Assembly: GCF_010728925.1 (NCBI RefSeq)
Contig: NZ_AP022608.1
Span: 434,001-498,000 of the forward strand
Direction: 5' to 3'
Source of the DNA: Mycolicibacterium gadium
GTDB lineage: Bacteria > Actinomycetota > Actinomycetes > Mycobacteriales > Mycobacteriaceae
DNA: 64,000 bases
Below, piece by piece: positions 53,151 to 63,041 of this stretch. Both the position numbers and the translations under genes were made by a program. How positions within the stretch are numbered: the first letter of the stretch is position 1; every line of letters starts with the position of its first letter. The notes beneath the pieces were generated by a model. It did no database searches. It had not been told where the DNA came from and worked only from the letters and a program-made list of their open reading frames with translations.

Positions 53151-54592
53151 ACGCGAAGGCGCTCCCGGAGGAGTTGCAGCGGGTGCACATGGTCGGCATC
53201 GGCGGAGCCGGCATGTCGGGTATCGCCCGCATTCTGTTGGACCGCGGCGGGATGGTGTCCGGCTCGGATGCCAAGGAATCGCGTGGCGTGGTGGCGCTGC
53301 AGGCGCGCGGCGCGTCGATTCGCATCGGGCACGACGAATCCTCGCTCGACCTGCTGCCGGGCGGACCGACGGCCGTCGTCACCACGCATGCCGCGATCCC
53401 CAAGACGAACCCCGAACTGGTCGAGGCCCGCCGCCGCGGCATCCCGGTGATCCTGCGGCCCGTCGTGCTGGCCAAGCTCATGGCCGGTGACACCACCCTG
53501 ATGGTGACCGGCACCCACGGCAAGACGACGACCACGTCGATGCTGATCGTCGCCCTGCAGCATTGTGGTTTCGACCCGTCCTTCGCGGTCGGCGGCGACC
53601 TCGGCGAGGCGGGCACCAACGCCCACCACGGCAGCGGCGACTGCTTCGTCGCGGAGGCCGACGAGAGCGACGGCTCACTGCTGGAGTACAGCCCCGACAT
53701 CGCGGTGGTCACCAACATCGACGCCGACCACCTCGATTTCTACGGCAGCGTGGAGGCCTACCGCGCCGTCTTTGACGACTTCGTCGAGCGCATCAAACCC
53801 GGTGGCGCACTTGTGGTGTGCGTCGACGACCCCGGCGCCGCAGCGCTCGCCGAACGCACGGCGGCCCTCGGTATCCGGGTATTGCGCTATGGCAGCGATC
53901 CAGCCGTGGCGACCGACGCCGCGCTGCTGAGCTGGGAACAACACGACACCGGCGCCGTCGCGCACATCAAGTTGGCCGGTGACCCGCAGCCGTGGGTGCT
54001 GCGGCTGGCGGTGCCGGGTAGACATATGGCGCTCAATGCGCTCGCCGCGCTGATCGCGGCCGTGAACGTCGGGGCGCCCGTCGACGCGGTGCTGGACGGA
54101 TTGGCCGGCTTCGAAGGTGTGCGTCGCCGTATGGAGTTGGTCGGCACCGTCCACGGTGTGCGGGTCTTCGACGACTACGCGCACCATCCGACCGAGGTGA
54201 ACGCCAACCTGAGCACATTGCGGACGGTGGCGGGAACAGGCCGTTCGGTCGTGGTGTTCCAACCCCACTTGTATTCGCGGACAGAGGCTTTCGCGCGGGA
54301 GTTCGGGCAGGCGCTGAACACCGCCGACCAGGTGTTCGTGCTCGACGTCTACGCGGCGCGCGAACAGCCCATACCGGGTATCAGCGGTGCGAGCGTTGCC
54401 GAACACGTCACGGTTCCGGTCACCTACATTCCGGACTTCTCGGCCGTCGCCGAGCGGGTGGCCGAAGCGGTGAGCCCCGGTGATGTCGTCACCACCATGG
54501 GGGCGGGCGACGTCACGATGCTCGGCACGGAAATCCTTGCGGCGCTGCGCGCCAAGGTCAACCGCGGTGCACCCGGCGGGCCGGTTCGATGA
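53147..54592 (+). CDS. murC: UDP-MurNAc:L-alanine ligase
   Basis: First amino-acid addition to UDP-MurNAc. 481 residues. [18 protein letters not shown] at the start, ATP loop [15 protein letters not shown] (about 119-133), [34 protein letters not shown] and [13 protein letters not shown] 53147 in a GTGA overlap; the large open frame upstream is a shadow within murG. Confidence 0.95.
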   Translation: MNAKALPEELQRVHMVGIGGAGMSGIARILLDRGGMVSGSDAKESRGVVALQARGASIRIGHDESSLDLLPGGPTAVVTTHAAIPKTNPELVEARRRGIPVILRPVVLAKLMAGDTTLMVTGTHGKTTTTSMLIVALQHCGFDPSFAVGGDLGEAGTNAHHGSGDCFVAEADESDGSLLEYSPDIAVVTNIDADHLDFYGSVEAYRAVFDDFVERIKPGGALVVCVDDPGAAALAERTAALGIRVLRYGSDPAVATDAALLSWEQHDTGAVAHIKLAGDPQPWVLRLAVPGRHMALNALAALIAAVNVGAPVDAVLDGLAGFEGVRRRMELVGTVHGVRVFDDYAHHPTEVNANLSTLRTVAGTGRSVVVFQPHLYSRTEAFAREFGQALNTADQVFVLDVYAAREQPIPGISGASVAEHVTVPVTYIPDFSAVAERVAEAVSPGDVVTTMGAGDVTMLGTEILAALRAKVNRGAPGGPVR

Positions 54593-55521
54593 CCGAGCCC
54601 ACCGAGCCGTCGGAAGCCGGCGAGCCGACGGCCGAGGCCGAAACGAGCGAGGCCGAAGCCGTCGAGGGGGATGCGCCTGCCGAACCCGACGCAGAGCCGC
54701 AAGAAACCGATTTTGAGGGACCGCGGCGCCGCGCACGACGGGAACGCGAAGAACGACGCGCGGCCCAGGCGCGCGCCACCGCCATCGAAGAGGCCCGTCG
54801 CGAGGCCAAGCGGCGCGCCACCGGCATCGTCACCACGAAAAAGGTTGGCCACGGCACGGTTCGGGGTCTCAAGTTGCTGATGTGGTCGGCGTTGATCAGC
54901 GTGATCGTCGTCGGACTCGGCCTGCTGCTGTACTTCACGCCGGTGATGTCCGCCCGCAACATCGTCGTCGTAGGACTGGGTGCGGTGACACAGGAAGAAG
55001 TGACCAACGCCGCGGCCGTCGCGCCGGGAACGCCATTGTTACAGGTCGACACCGACACGGTCGCCGAGCGGATCGCCGGCATCCGGCGCGTCGCGACCGT
55101 GCGGGTGCAGCGGGAGTACCCCTCGACGCTACGGGTGACCATCGTCGAGCGGGAACCGGTGGTGGTCAAGGACTATCCGGACGGACCGCACCTGTTCGAC
55201 CGCGACGGCGTGGACTTCGCTATCGGCGTGCCGCCGCCGGGCGTGCCTTACCTCGATACGAAGAATCCCGGACCCCACGATGCGCCCACGAAGGCCGCGC
55301 TCGAGGTCATGACGTCGCTGCGGCCCGAAGTCGCCGCCCAGGTTGCCCGCGTCGACGCGCCCTCGGTCGCGGCCATCACCCTGCAGCTCACCGATGGACG
55401 TCAGGTGATCTGGGGGACGACGGATCGCACGGAGGAGAAGGCGCTCAAGCTCGGCGCGCTGCTCACCCAGCCGGGCAAGACCTACGACGTCTCCAGTCCG
55501 GATCTGCCGACCGTCAAGTAA
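54589..55521 (+). CDS. ftsQ: Cell division protein FtsQ
   Basis: Divisome scaffold protein. 310 residues: a 95-residue acidic then basic cytoplasmic head (long in mycobacteria), one membrane helix (about 104-122, [19 protein letters not shown]), a POTRA domain (about 124-195: [49 protein letters not shown]) and a beta domain. ATG in ATGA overlap with murC. A 176-base gap with regulatory elements separates it from ftsZ. Confidence 0.93.
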   Translation: MTEPTEPSEAGEPTAEAETSEAEAVEGDAPAEPDAEPQETDFEGPRRRARREREERRAAQARATAIEEARREAKRRATGIVTTKKVGHGTVRGLKLLMWSALISVIVVGLGLLLYFTPVMSARNIVVVGLGAVTQEEVTNAAAVAPGTPLLQVDTDTVAERIAGIRRVATVRVQREYPSTLRVTIVEREPVVVKDYPDGPHLFDRDGVDFAIGVPPPGVPYLDTKNPGPHDAPTKAALEVMTSLRPEVAAQVARVDAPSVAAITLQLTDGRQVIWGTTDRTEEKALKLGALLTQPGKTYDVSSPDLPTVK

Positions 55522-55607
55522 TTGCGCAGAAATCTTTGCGTGCGTGTCGGCGCGCCTGCACGGATCGTCCGCGACCGCGCCCTACCGTTCTGGTTGCACG
55601 GATCAAC

Positions 55608-55646
55608 TTGACATAACTATAACCCTCTGGTTGAGGTTGAGAGTTT
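55608..55646 (+). promoter_or_regulatory. ftsZ upstream regulatory element
   Basis: An AT-rich island in the ftsQ-ftsZ gap. It contains TTGACA (55608-55613), then AACCCTC opposed to GAGGTT (imperfect inverted repeat, 55621-55638) and a tandem GTTGAG-GTTGAG (55630-55641). I recall a similar conserved block upstream of actinobacterial ftsZ. No -10 can be assigned at a standard distance, so promoter architecture is unresolved. Confidence 0.45.
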
Positions 55647-55697
55647 GCCGAGGTGATCCGCGTGTCGACAGCCAACCTGGGAGGAAAGGGCGATCCG

Positions 55698-56831
55698 ATG
55701 ACCCCCCCGCACAACTACCTCGCCGTGATCAAGGTCGTCGGCATCGGCGGCGGCGGCGTCAACGCCGTCAACCGAATGATCGAGCAGGGCCTCAAGGGCG
55801 TTGAGTTCATCGCCATCAACACCGACGCGCAAGCGCTGTTGATGAGCGACGCCGACGTCAAGCTCGACGTGGGCCGCGACTCCACCCGCGGGCTCGGCGC
55901 CGGTGCTGACCCCGAGGTCGGGCGCAAGGCGGCCGAGGATGCCAAGGACGACATCGAGGAACTGCTGCGCGGTGCCGACATGGTGTTCGTCACCGCAGGC
56001 GAAGGTGGTGGCACCGGTACCGGTGGCGCGCCCGTCGTGGCGACCATCGCGCGCAAGCTCGGCGCGCTGACCGTCGGTGTGGTGACGCGACCGTTCTCCT
56101 TCGAGGGCAAGCGCCGCAGCAATCAAGCCGAGACCGGCATCACCGCTTTGCGCGAGAGCTGCGACACCCTGATCGTGATCCCCAACGACCGACTGCTGCA
56201 GATGGGTGATGCCGCGGTGTCGTTGATGGACGCGTTCCGCAGCGCCGACGAGGTGCTCCTCAACGGTGTGCAGGGCATCACCGACTTGATCACCACACCT
56301 GGTCTGATCAACGTCGACTTCGCCGACGTCAAGGGCGTGATGAGCGGAGCCGGCACCGCATTGATGGGTATCGGCTCGGCCCGCGGCGACGGTCGGGCGC
56401 TCAAGGCGGCGGAGATCGCGATCAATTCACCGCTGCTCGAGGCTTCCATGGAGGGCGCTCAGGGCGTGCTGTTGTCGGTGGCCGGCGGCAGCGACCTCGG
56501 ACTTTTCGAGATCAACGAGGCGGCTTCGCTGGTTCAGGAAGCGGCGCACGCGGAAGCGAACATCATCTTCGGCACCGTCATCGACGACTCGCTGGGCGAC
56601 GAGGTCCGGGTCACGGTGATCGCGGCCGGCTTCGATTCGGCGGGACCGGGCCGTAAGCCGGTGGTGGGTGCCGGACAGGCCATCGCACCTGCGGCCGCGG
56701 GCAAGGTGACGTCACAGCTGTTCGAGCCCGCCGATGCTGTCAGTGTGCCGGTGCACACCAACGGCGCGACGGTCAGCATCGGTGGGGACGACGACGATGA
56801 CGTCGACGTGCCGCCGTTCATGCGCCACTGA
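55698..56831 (+). CDS. ftsZ: Cell division GTPase FtsZ
   Basis: Tubulin-like ring protein. 377 residues. GTP-binding [21 protein letters not shown] region begins at about 16, tubulin signature [15 protein letters not shown] at about 100-114, the synergy loop [15 protein letters not shown] (about 203-217), and the C-terminal partner tail [25 protein letters not shown] precedes the ATG; the earlier GTG in the same frame lacks one. pgeF follows after 22 bases. Confidence 0.97.
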   Translation: MTPPHNYLAVIKVVGIGGGGVNAVNRMIEQGLKGVEFIAINTDAQALLMSDADVKLDVGRDSTRGLGAGADPEVGRKAAEDAKDDIEELLRGADMVFVTAGEGGGTGTGGAPVVATIARKLGALTVGVVTRPFSFEGKRRSNQAETGITALRESCDTLIVIPNDRLLQMGDAAVSLMDAFRSADEVLLNGVQGITDLITTPGLINVDFADVKGVMSGAGTALMGIGSARGDGRALKAAEIAINSPLLEASMEGAQGVLLSVAGGSDLGLFEINEAASLVQEAAHAEANIIFGTVIDDSLGDEVRVTVIAAGFDSAGPGRKPVVGAGQAIAPAAAGKVTSQLFEPADAVSVPVHTNGATVSIGGDDDDDVDVPPFMRH

Positions 56832-56853
56832 CACCGCCGCGATACTGGGACAC

Positions 56854-57561
56854 GTGACGGTTCGCATTCGGCGCGTGACAACGACCCGCGCCGGTGGTGT
56901 CTCCGCGCCGCCGTTCGACACCTTCAATCTCGGCGACCATGTCGGCGACGACCCGGGCGCGGTGGCCGCCAATCGCAAGCGGCTCGCTGCGGCGGTCGGG
57001 CTCGGCGACGACGGTGTCGTGTGGATGAACCAGGTGCACAGCGATCGCGTGGTCGTGGTCGACGAACACCGGACCGAGCCGGTCGACAAAACCGATGCGT
57101 TGGTAACCACCAGGGCGCGTTTGGCTTTGGCCGTGGTAAGCGCCGATTGTGTTCCGGTTTTATTGGGGGACGCGCGCGCCGGCGTCGTGGCCGGCGCGCA
57201 CGCGGGCCGGGTGGGGGCGCAGAACGGCATCGTGACGCGCACGGTCGAGGCGATGCTCGACGTGGGTGCGCACGTCGAGGACATCTCGGTACTGCTCGGC
57301 CCGTCGATCAGCGGCCGCAACTACGAGGTCCCTGAGGCGATGGCCGCTGAGGTCGAGATGACGCTTCCCGGCAGCCGCACGACGACGGCCAGAAATACCC
57401 CGGGGCTTGACTTGCGAGCCGGAATTGCCCGGCAGCTAACGGATTTGGGCGTTAAAGCCATCGACATCGACCCGCGCTGCACGGTGGAGGACCGCAACCT
57501 GTTCAGCCACCGGCGCGACGCACCGACGGGACGCCTGGCGTCCCTGGTGTGGATGGAATGA
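56854..57561 (+). CDS. pgeF: PgeF/YfiH-family copper polyphenol oxidoreductase-like protein
   Basis: 235 residues. Family members act as peptidoglycan editing factor (removing misincorporated L-Ser muropeptide precursors in E. coli) or purine nucleoside phosphorylases. NLGDHVGDDPGAVAANR, WMNQVHSDRV, SADCVPVLLGD, AGAHAGRVGA and DPRCTVEDRNLFSHRRD hold the conserved metal His/Cys set. GTG 56854; the earlier open frame lies inside ftsZ. ATGA overlap with the next gene. The actual activity in mycobacteria is not certain. Confidence 0.9.
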   Translation: MTVRIRRVTTTRAGGVSAPPFDTFNLGDHVGDDPGAVAANRKRLAAAVGLGDDGVVWMNQVHSDRVVVVDEHRTEPVDKTDALVTTRARLALAVVSADCVPVLLGDARAGVVAGAHAGRVGAQNGIVTRTVEAMLDVGAHVEDISVLLGPSISGRNYEVPEAMAAEVEMTLPGSRTTTARNTPGLDLRAGIARQLTDLGVKAIDIDPRCTVEDRNLFSHRRDAPTGRLASLVWME

Positions 57562-58379
57562 CCCCCATGATGGCAGCCGCTCGCGAACAGGAGCTAGCCG
57601 AGGCGCTGGCCGCTGTCCGAGCCCGGCTCGCCGCGGCGGCCGAGGCGGCCGGCCGCAATTCCGACGAAATTGAATTGCTGCCTATTACCAAATTCTTTCC
57701 CGCCACCGATGTCACAATTCTGCACCATTTAGGGTGCGAGGCATTTGGCGAATCACGCGAACAGGAAGCGGCGAATAAAGCGGCGGAAGTCGCCAATAGT
57801 GTGGGCGGCGCACCCATTCGCTGGCACATGGTTGGACGCATCCAGCGCAATAAGGCGCGGTCGATCGCGGCCTGGGCGTATGCCGCGCACTCGGTCGACA
57901 GTATGCGCGTCGTCGACGCACTGAACCGCGCCGCGGCGCGGGCGTTGGCCGACGGCGAGCGCGCCGCGCCGCTTCGCGTCTACATACAGATGAGTCTCGA
58001 CGGCGACACCGAGCGGGGCGGCGTGGACGTCGAGGACCCGGCGTCGGTCGACGAAGTCTGCGCCGCGGCCGAGGCGGGCGAGGGCCTGGAGTTCGTTGGG
58101 CTGATGGCGATCCCGCCGTTGGGCTCGGACCCGGACCAGGCGTTCGGCCGCCTGCAATCCGAGCTCGCGCGGGTACAGCGCAACTATCCGCAGCGCCTCG
58201 AACTGTCAGCGGGGATGTCCGGCGACCTCGAGGCGGCGGTTCAACACGGCTCGTCGTGTGTGCGTGTCGGTACCGCGCTAATGGGGCCTCGTCCTCTAAC
58301 GTCACCTGAAGTAGTCACTCCAGTCACATCTTCATCACAGACACCAGAGTCGAAAGTCATCAGAAGGGTCGAGCGATGA
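57558..58379 (+). CDS. PLP homeostasis protein (YggS/PROSC family)
   Basis: 273 residues. Single-domain PLP-binding TIM barrel with no known catalytic activity that buffers PLP. The PLP lysine is in [13 protein letters not shown] (about residue 39); [31 protein letters not shown] and [22 protein letters not shown] are family motifs. Codons between about 57650 and 57800 are unusually AT-rich. The final 25 residues are a Ser/Thr/Pro tail not typical of the family, and its DNA carries GTCAC repeats. The stop overlaps sepF. Confidence 0.9.
   Translation: MTPMMAAAREQELAEALAAVRARLAAAAEAAGRNSDEIELLPITKFFPATDVTILHHLGCEAFGESREQEAANKAAEVANSVGGAPIRWHMVGRIQRNKARSIAAWAYAAHSVDSMRVVDALNRAAARALADGERAAPLRVYIQMSLDGDTERGGVDVEDPASVDEVCAAAEAGEGLEFVGLMAIPPLGSDPDQAFGRLQSELARVQRNYPQRLELSAGMSGDLEAAVQHGSSCVRVGTALMGPRPLTSPEVVTPVTSSSQTPESKVIRRVER
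58301..58328 (+). promoter_or_regulatory. GTCAC direct repeats upstream of sepF
   Basis: GTCACC (58301), GTCACT (58314) and GTCACA (58323); the last two are nine bases apart. The pattern resembles the GTCACA-type tandem motif described for the response regulator MtrA. TAACGT at 58297-58302 fits a -10. All lie within the 3' end of the yggS-family gene. Inference. Confidence 0.4.
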
Positions 58380-59029
58380 GCACACTCCACAAGGTCAAGG
58401 CCTACTTCGGGATGGCCCCTATGGACGACTATGACGACGAGTACTACGAAGACGACGACCGCGGCGCCTCGCGCGGCGGGTACTCACGCCGTTCGCGTGA
58501 GGACCGGTTCGACGATCGCTTCGAGGCGGACGGCTACGGTCCCGGTCGCGGGGGCTACGACGAATACGACGACGCACCCGGCGGGTATCGCGGCGGCTTC
58601 CGCGACGAAGATCGTTTCGAGCCGAGGATGCGCGGCACGCGCGACTTCGAGCGCGCATCCTCCCGGCTGGGCGCGCTGCGCGGTTCCACCCGCGGCGCAC
58701 TCGCGATGGATCCCCGCCGGATGGCCGAGCTGTTCGAGGCGGGCAGCCCGATGTCGAAGATCACCACATTGCGGCCGAAGGACTACGGCGAGGCCCGCAC
58801 CATCGGCGAGCGTTTCCGCGAGGGGACCCCGGTGATCATGGACCTCGTGACCATGGACAACGCCGACGCCAAGCGCCTTGTCGACTTCGCGGCCGGGCTG
58901 GCATTCGCACTGCGCGGCTCGTTCGACAAGGTCGCGACCAAGGTCTTCCTGCTCTCGCCCGCCGATGTGGACGTCACGGCCGAGCAGCGGCGCCGTATCG
59001 CTGAAGCCGGCTTCTACGCCTATCAGTAA
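58376..59029 (+). CDS. sepF: Cell division protein SepF
   Basis: 217 residues. An N-terminal amphipathic helix ([14 protein letters not shown]) for membrane binding, a low-complexity linker rich in Asp, Tyr, Arg and Gly (about 16-95), and the SepF dimer domain (about 125-217: [62 protein letters not shown]). SepF is the essential FtsZ membrane tether in actinobacteria, which lack FtsA. SD AGAAGGG; ATGA overlap. Confidence 0.95.
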   Translation: MSTLHKVKAYFGMAPMDDYDDEYYEDDDRGASRGGYSRRSREDRFDDRFEADGYGPGRGGYDEYDDAPGGYRGGFRDEDRFEPRMRGTRDFERASSRLGALRGSTRGALAMDPRRMAELFEAGSPMSKITTLRPKDYGEARTIGERFREGTPVIMDLVTMDNADAKRLVDFAAGLAFALRGSFDKVATKVFLLSPADVDVTAEQRRRIAEAGFYAYQ

Positions 59030-59188
59030 CTGCCCAGGACTAGGCCCTGAGCAGTTGGGGGCCATCGGCGCCGACGTCGTCACCGAACGTGCCAGGTAGG
59101 CTGGCGGCGTCGCGCGAGCGCTCCGGCTTCAGGCGTGCGCGGCCTTGTGCCTGTATCGAATGTCACACCTGTAGTGAGGTCGGCTCCG

Positions 59189-59479
59189 TTGTCGCAATTC
59201 TTCTCGATCCTGGGCTTCGCCCTGTTCGTGTTCTGGCTGCTGCTGATCGCCCGGGTCGTCGTGGAGTTCATTCGTTCGTTTTCCCGGGACTGGCAGCCCA
59301 AGGGGGTGACGGTGGTGATCCTGGAGCTGATCATGACCGTGACCGATCCGCCGGTGAAGCTGCTGCGCCGGATCATTCCGCAGCTCACGATAGGCGCCGT
59401 TCGCTTCGATCTGTCGATCATGGTGCTGCTGCTCCTGGCGTTCATCGGCATGCAGCTGGCATTCGGCGCAGCGGTCTGA
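59189..59479 (+). CDS. YggT-family membrane protein
   Basis: 96 residues, two membrane helices (about 4-25, FFSILGFALFVFWLLLIARV; about 72-92, LSIMVLLLLAFIGMQLAF) with the family loop DPPVKLLRRIIPQLTIGAVRFD. TTG 59189 is used because it gives the same 96-residue length I recall for M. tuberculosis Rv2146c and has GAGG nine bases before; GTG 59174 is possible. It lies between sepF and wag31, so an envelope or division role is likely. Confidence 0.88.
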   Translation: MSQFFSILGFALFVFWLLLIARVVVEFIRSFSRDWQPKGVTVVILELIMTVTDPPVKLLRRIIPQLTIGAVRFDLSIMVLLLLAFIGMQLAFGAAV

Positions 59480-59695
59480 GATCGGTCTGACGCCGCGGAT
59501 TTGGCGTTAGCGACGGCCCCTCATCCAGGCGTTTGCCGAGGTCGATATTCGTTCACCGATTGGCGACGACGTCGGCGGGGAACTTGGGCGGGTACTTGCC
59601 GGGAACATTGAAATTCGCTCTTAATTATTGGGCTCTCCCGCGACCGCCGGGTCTGGTGTGACAGGATGGACGCCAGTTACGTTCCAGCGAGGCTC

Positions 59696-59701
59696 TACAC
59701 T
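59696..59701 (+). promoter_or_regulatory. Putative -10 element for wag31
   Basis: TACACT (TANNNT) about 40 bases before the wag31 ATG, in a 262-base gap that also contains an AT-rich tract around 59600-59630. No matching -35 is obvious. Low confidence. Confidence 0.35.
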
Positions 59702-59741
59702 TTGAGATCGGTTTACGGTCCAGACTTCAAGGGGGCAGAGA

Positions 59742-60557
59742 ATGCCGCTCACTCCAGCCGACGTTCACAACGTCGCGTTCAGCAAGCCACCAATCGGCAA
59801 GCGCGGCTACAACGAGGACGAGGTCGACGCATTCCTCGATCTGGTTGAGAACGAGCTGACCCGCCTGATCGAGGAGAACGCCGATCTGCGTCAGCGGGTC
59901 GCCGAGCTGGACCAGGAGCTGGCGTCCGGTGGCGGCGGTGGCGGCCAGTCGACGCAGTCGATTCCGCAGTACGAGCCCGCTCCCACACCTGCGCCCGCAC
60001 CCGAGCCTGCCCCGCAGCCCGTATACGAGGCGCCCGCGGCCCAGCAGTCGGTCACCGAGGATCAGGCGATCAAGGCCGCCCGCGTGCTGGCCCTCGCCCA
60101 GGACACCGCCGACCGGTTGACGGGCTCCGCCCAGGCCGAGTCCGAGAAGATGCTCGCCGACGCCCGCGCCCAGGCCGACGCGATGGTCAGCGAGGCGCGC
60201 CAGACCGCGGAGACCACCGTCGCCGAGGCCCGTCAACGCGCCGACGCCCTGCTGGCCGACGCTCAGAACCGGTCCGAGACCCAGCTGCGGCAGGCCCAGG
60301 AGAAGGCCGACGCCCTGCAGGCCGACGCCGAGCGCAAGCATTCCGAGATCATGGGGACCATCAACCAGCAGCGCACCGTGCTGGAGGGCCGCCTCGAACA
60401 GCTGCGCACGTTCGAGCGCGAATACCGCACCCGGCTCAAGACCTACCTGGAGTCGCAACTCGAGGAACTCGGACAACGCGGCTCCGCGGCACCGGTGGAC
60501 TCCAGCGCCAACAACGACTCCGGCAGTTTCAACCAGTTCAACCGCGGCAACAACTAG
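59742..60557 (+). CDS. wag31: DivIVA-family polar growth protein Wag31
   Basis: 271 residues. The N-terminal DivIVA domain ([38 protein letters not shown]) senses curved membrane at the poles; a Gly- then Pro-rich linker (about 63-100) and a long coiled coil (about 105-250, ending [16 protein letters not shown]) drive assembly. In M. tuberculosis a linker threonine is phosphorylated by PknA/PknB; Thr residues occur in the linker here (PAPTPAPAP). SD AAGGGGGCAGAG. It recruits wall synthesis enzymes to the tips. Confidence 0.96.
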   Translation: MPLTPADVHNVAFSKPPIGKRGYNEDEVDAFLDLVENELTRLIEENADLRQRVAELDQELASGGGGGGQSTQSIPQYEPAPTPAPAPEPAPQPVYEAPAAQQSVTEDQAIKAARVLALAQDTADRLTGSAQAESEKMLADARAQADAMVSEARQTAETTVAEARQRADALLADAQNRSETQLRQAQEKADALQADAERKHSEIMGTINQQRTVLEGRLEQLRTFEREYRTRLKTYLESQLEELGQRGSAAPVDSSANNDSGSFNQFNRGNN

Positions 60558-60603
60558 TCATCGGCGTTTCGCAGGCCGTGTCCCGTCGACCCAGGGTTGA
60601 TCA

Positions 60604-60912
60604 ATGTTGATCGTTGCGCTCGTGCTCGCAGTCATCGGTCTGGCCGCGCTGGTCACCGCCGTTGTCACCAGCAATGAGCTGATCGCATGGGTGTGCATCG
60701 CGGCCAGCGTGATCGGCGTGGTGCTGCTGATCGTGGATGCGATCCGGGACCGTTCACGAAACGATGACGGTGCCGTCGAGCGAGACGATGTCGCGGAGTT
60801 CGACGAGGAGTATCCGGAGTCCGCGGATCCTGCCGCCGAGCCCGAATACGAAGCGGAGACGACGGTCGTCGAGCAGGCCGACGACGTCGCAGGCGACGAC
60901 CGCAATCGCTAA
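60604..60912 (+). CDS. Small two-helix membrane protein
   Basis: 102 residues of unknown function. Two membrane helices form a hairpin (about 2-22, LIVALVLAVIGLAALVTAVV; about 27-47, IAWVCIAASVIGVVLLIVD), then a strongly acidic tail (EFDEEYPESADPAAEPEYE). Located 46 bases after wag31 and likely co-transcribed. Counterpart of Rv2144c. The acidic tail could interact with a basic partner (inference). Confidence 0.8.
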   Translation: MLIVALVLAVIGLAALVTAVVTSNELIAWVCIAASVIGVVLLIVDAIRDRSRNDDGAVERDDVAEFDEEYPESADPAAEPEYEAETTVVEQADDVAGDDRNR

Positions 60913-60939
60913 CCTGTTGGGGGCTATTGAATTCGCGGC

Positions 60940-61611
60940 TCAGCCGCGGGCCAACAGCTCGCGTACCTCATCGTCGGTGACCTGGTGGAAGTCCTCGTAC
61001 ACCTGGCCGACGGCTTCGAATCCCGGCGGCGTCATCGCGCACACCACATCATCGGCTTCGGCTGCCAGTTCACGGCACGTCGATTGGGGCCCGACGGGCA
61101 CCGCGACCACGACCGCGGCGGGGGCCTCGGCTCGCACCGCACGCACCGCGGCGAGCATGCTGGCGCCGGTGGCGATGCCGTCGTCGACCAGGATCACGGT
61201 CTTTCCGGCCAGCGCGAGCGGTGGCCGGTCACCGCGATAGGCATGTTCGCGCCGGTGTAGTTCATCCGTTTCACGCTCGATCGCGGCCTGCATTTGGTCT
61301 TCGCTGATGCCGAGGCTGCGGACCAGGCTCTCGTTGACCACCACACCACCCCCGGAGGCCAGCGCTCCCATCGCGAGCTCCTCCCACTGTGGGACGCCGA
61401 GTTTCCGTACCAGGAATACATCCAGCGGTGCGTGCAAAGCACGCGCGACCTGCGCGCCGACCGGGACACCGCCCCGGGCCAACCCCACCACCTGGACGTT
61501 GCTCCGGTCGCGATAGGACGCCAACTCCCGTCCCAGGACGTCGCCGGCCTCCCGGCGGTCCCGGAACACACGACCCGCATCTCGGCGGGTCAGCCCGCGG
61601 ATTCCGCTCAT
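60940..61611 (-). CDS. Phosphoribosyltransferase-family protein
   Basis: 223 residues. The PRPP loop is [18 protein letters not shown] (about 132-149), with [16 protein letters not shown] upstream as the pyrophosphate loop and the hood helix [15 protein letters not shown]. Proteins of this type are often annotated as phosphoribosyltransferase or erythromycin-esterase-linked; the base is not known. SD GGAG before the ATG. Counterpart of Rv2143. It marks the end of the dcw-linked region, on the opposite strand. Confidence 0.85.
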   Translation of the reverse strand: MSGIRGLTRRDAGRVFRDRREAGDVLGRELASYRDRSNVQVVGLARGGVPVGAQVARALHAPLDVFLVRKLGVPQWEELAMGALASGGGVVVNESLVRSLGISEDQMQAAIERETDELHRREHAYRGDRPPLALAGKTVILVDDGIATGASMLAAVRAVRAEAPAAVVVAVPVGPQSTCRELAAEADDVVCAMTPPGFEAVGQVYEDFHQVTDDEVRELLARG

Positions 61612-61694
61612 TGAATCTCCGAAATTTCAGGTTACGACCCTGGATACCCAGCCCGGGGGCAATCCGTCGGCCCTGCGGGTACGAATATCGAAAT

Positions 61695-63041
61695 ATGGGC
61701 ATCGAGTTGGAAACCGTCGTCGACCATCCGCTGGCAGAGGTCTTCGAATGGCACTCGCGAATCGGAGCGATGCGGCGGCTGGTCCCGCCGTGGCAGCCGA
61801 TGAAGGTGGTGAGCGAGGCCGACTCCCTGGTTGACGGCCGCGCCGTCCTCGGGCTGCCGGGCGGGTTGCGGTGGGTCGCGCAGCATGACCCCGACGGGTA
61901 CGAGGCCGGACGCCGGTTCGTCGACGTACTCTCCTCCGACGGTCCCCGGTCCTGGCCGCCGCGCATCGTCGGACGCTGGATCCACACCCACGAGTTCGGC
62001 GAAGCGCCTTCGGGAACGCGCGTGTACGACCGCATCGACGCGCCGGTACCCGCGGCTGCGCTGCGACCGATGTTCACCTATCGGCATCGGCAGCTCGCCG
62101 ACGATCTGGCCGCACACCGGGACGCACGTGATGCGGGACTGCGTCCGCTCGTGGTGGCAGTCACCGGTGCGACCGGCCTGGTCGGTACCGCGTTGTCCGC
62201 GTTCTTGAGCACTGGCGGGCACCGGGTGATCCGGTTGGTGCGCCACGCGGCGCAATCACCTGACGAGCGGCAGTGGGATCCGGATCGTCCCGCCCCCGAT
62301 CTTTTGTCGGGTGTTGACGCCGTGGTGCATCTGGCCGGCGCGTCGATCGCGGGGCGGTTCACGGCCGCGCACAAGAAGGCGATTCGCGACAGCAGGATCG
62401 GACCGACGCGTCGGCTGGCCGAACTCGCCGCCGCGAGTGACTTCAGCGGGCCGTTCGTCACCGCCTCGGCGGTCGGCATCTACGGATTCGACCGCGGCGA
62501 CGCCATCGTGTGCGAGGACAGCGTGCGCGGCGACGGTTTTCTCGCCGACGTCGTCGCCGATTGGGAGGCCGCCACCGTGCCCGCCGCCGAGGCCGGACTT
62601 CGGGTCGTCAATGTGCGCACCGGAATCGTGCAGTCGGCCAACGGCGGAACTCTGCGATTGCTGCGTCCATTGTTCGCCGCCGGGCTCGGTGGCCGCGTCG
62701 GCGGAGGACGTCAGTGGCTGTCCTGGATCGCGCTGGACGACCTACTCGACGTCTACTACCGCGCGTTGTACGACGCCCGGCTATCGGGTCCGGTCAACGC
62801 TGTCGCGCCCGCACCGGTGCGTAACGCCGACTACACGAAAGCGCTCGGCCGGGTACTGCACCGGCCGACGCTGCTACCCGTGCCGTCGCTGGCGCCTCGG
62901 CTTTTATTGGGGGAGCAGGGATCACGAGAGCTGGCCGAAGCCGATCAGCGGGTGGCCGCGACCAAACTGGAGGCGGTGGGTCATCGATTCCGGCACCCGC
63001 ACATCGACGGTGCGCTCGCTCACGAACTGGGGCACGGCTGA
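61695..63041 (+). CDS. SRPBCC domain fused to a TIGR01777/SDR epimerase
   Basis: 448 residues in two parts. Residues 1-145 are a START-like domain (MGIELETVVDHPLAEVFEWH, IGAMRRLVPPWQPMKVV, YDRIDAPVPAAALRPMFTYR). Residues 150-448 are an extended SDR with VVAVTGATGLVGTALSAFL (NAD(P) loop), VVHLAGASIAGRF, TASAVGIYGFDRGD (YxxxK replaced, as usual in this subgroup) and a DUF1731-like C-terminal end (LLGEQGSRELAEADQRV). Start ATG 61695. It overlaps the convergent amidotransferase by 22 bases. Substrate unknown. Confidence 0.88.
   Translation: MGIELETVVDHPLAEVFEWHSRIGAMRRLVPPWQPMKVVSEADSLVDGRAVLGLPGGLRWVAQHDPDGYEAGRRFVDVLSSDGPRSWPPRIVGRWIHTHEFGEAPSGTRVYDRIDAPVPAAALRPMFTYRHRQLADDLAAHRDARDAGLRPLVVAVTGATGLVGTALSAFLSTGGHRVIRLVRHAAQSPDERQWDPDRPAPDLLSGVDAVVHLAGASIAGRFTAAHKKAIRDSRIGPTRRLAELAAASDFSGPFVTASAVGIYGFDRGDAIVCEDSVRGDGFLADVVADWEAATVPAAEAGLRVVNVRTGIVQSANGGTLRLLRPLFAAGLGGRVGGGRQWLSWIALDDLLDVYYRALYDARLSGPVNAVAPAPVRNADYTKALGRVLHRPTLLPVPSLAPRLLLGEQGSRELAEADQRVAATKLEAVGHRFRHPHIDGALAHELGHG

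Noticed and set aside
59580..59640. GGAAC-type -35 suggesting a SigH/SigE promoter before wag31
   Set aside because: GGAAC occurs but no GTT-type -10 lies at the required distance.
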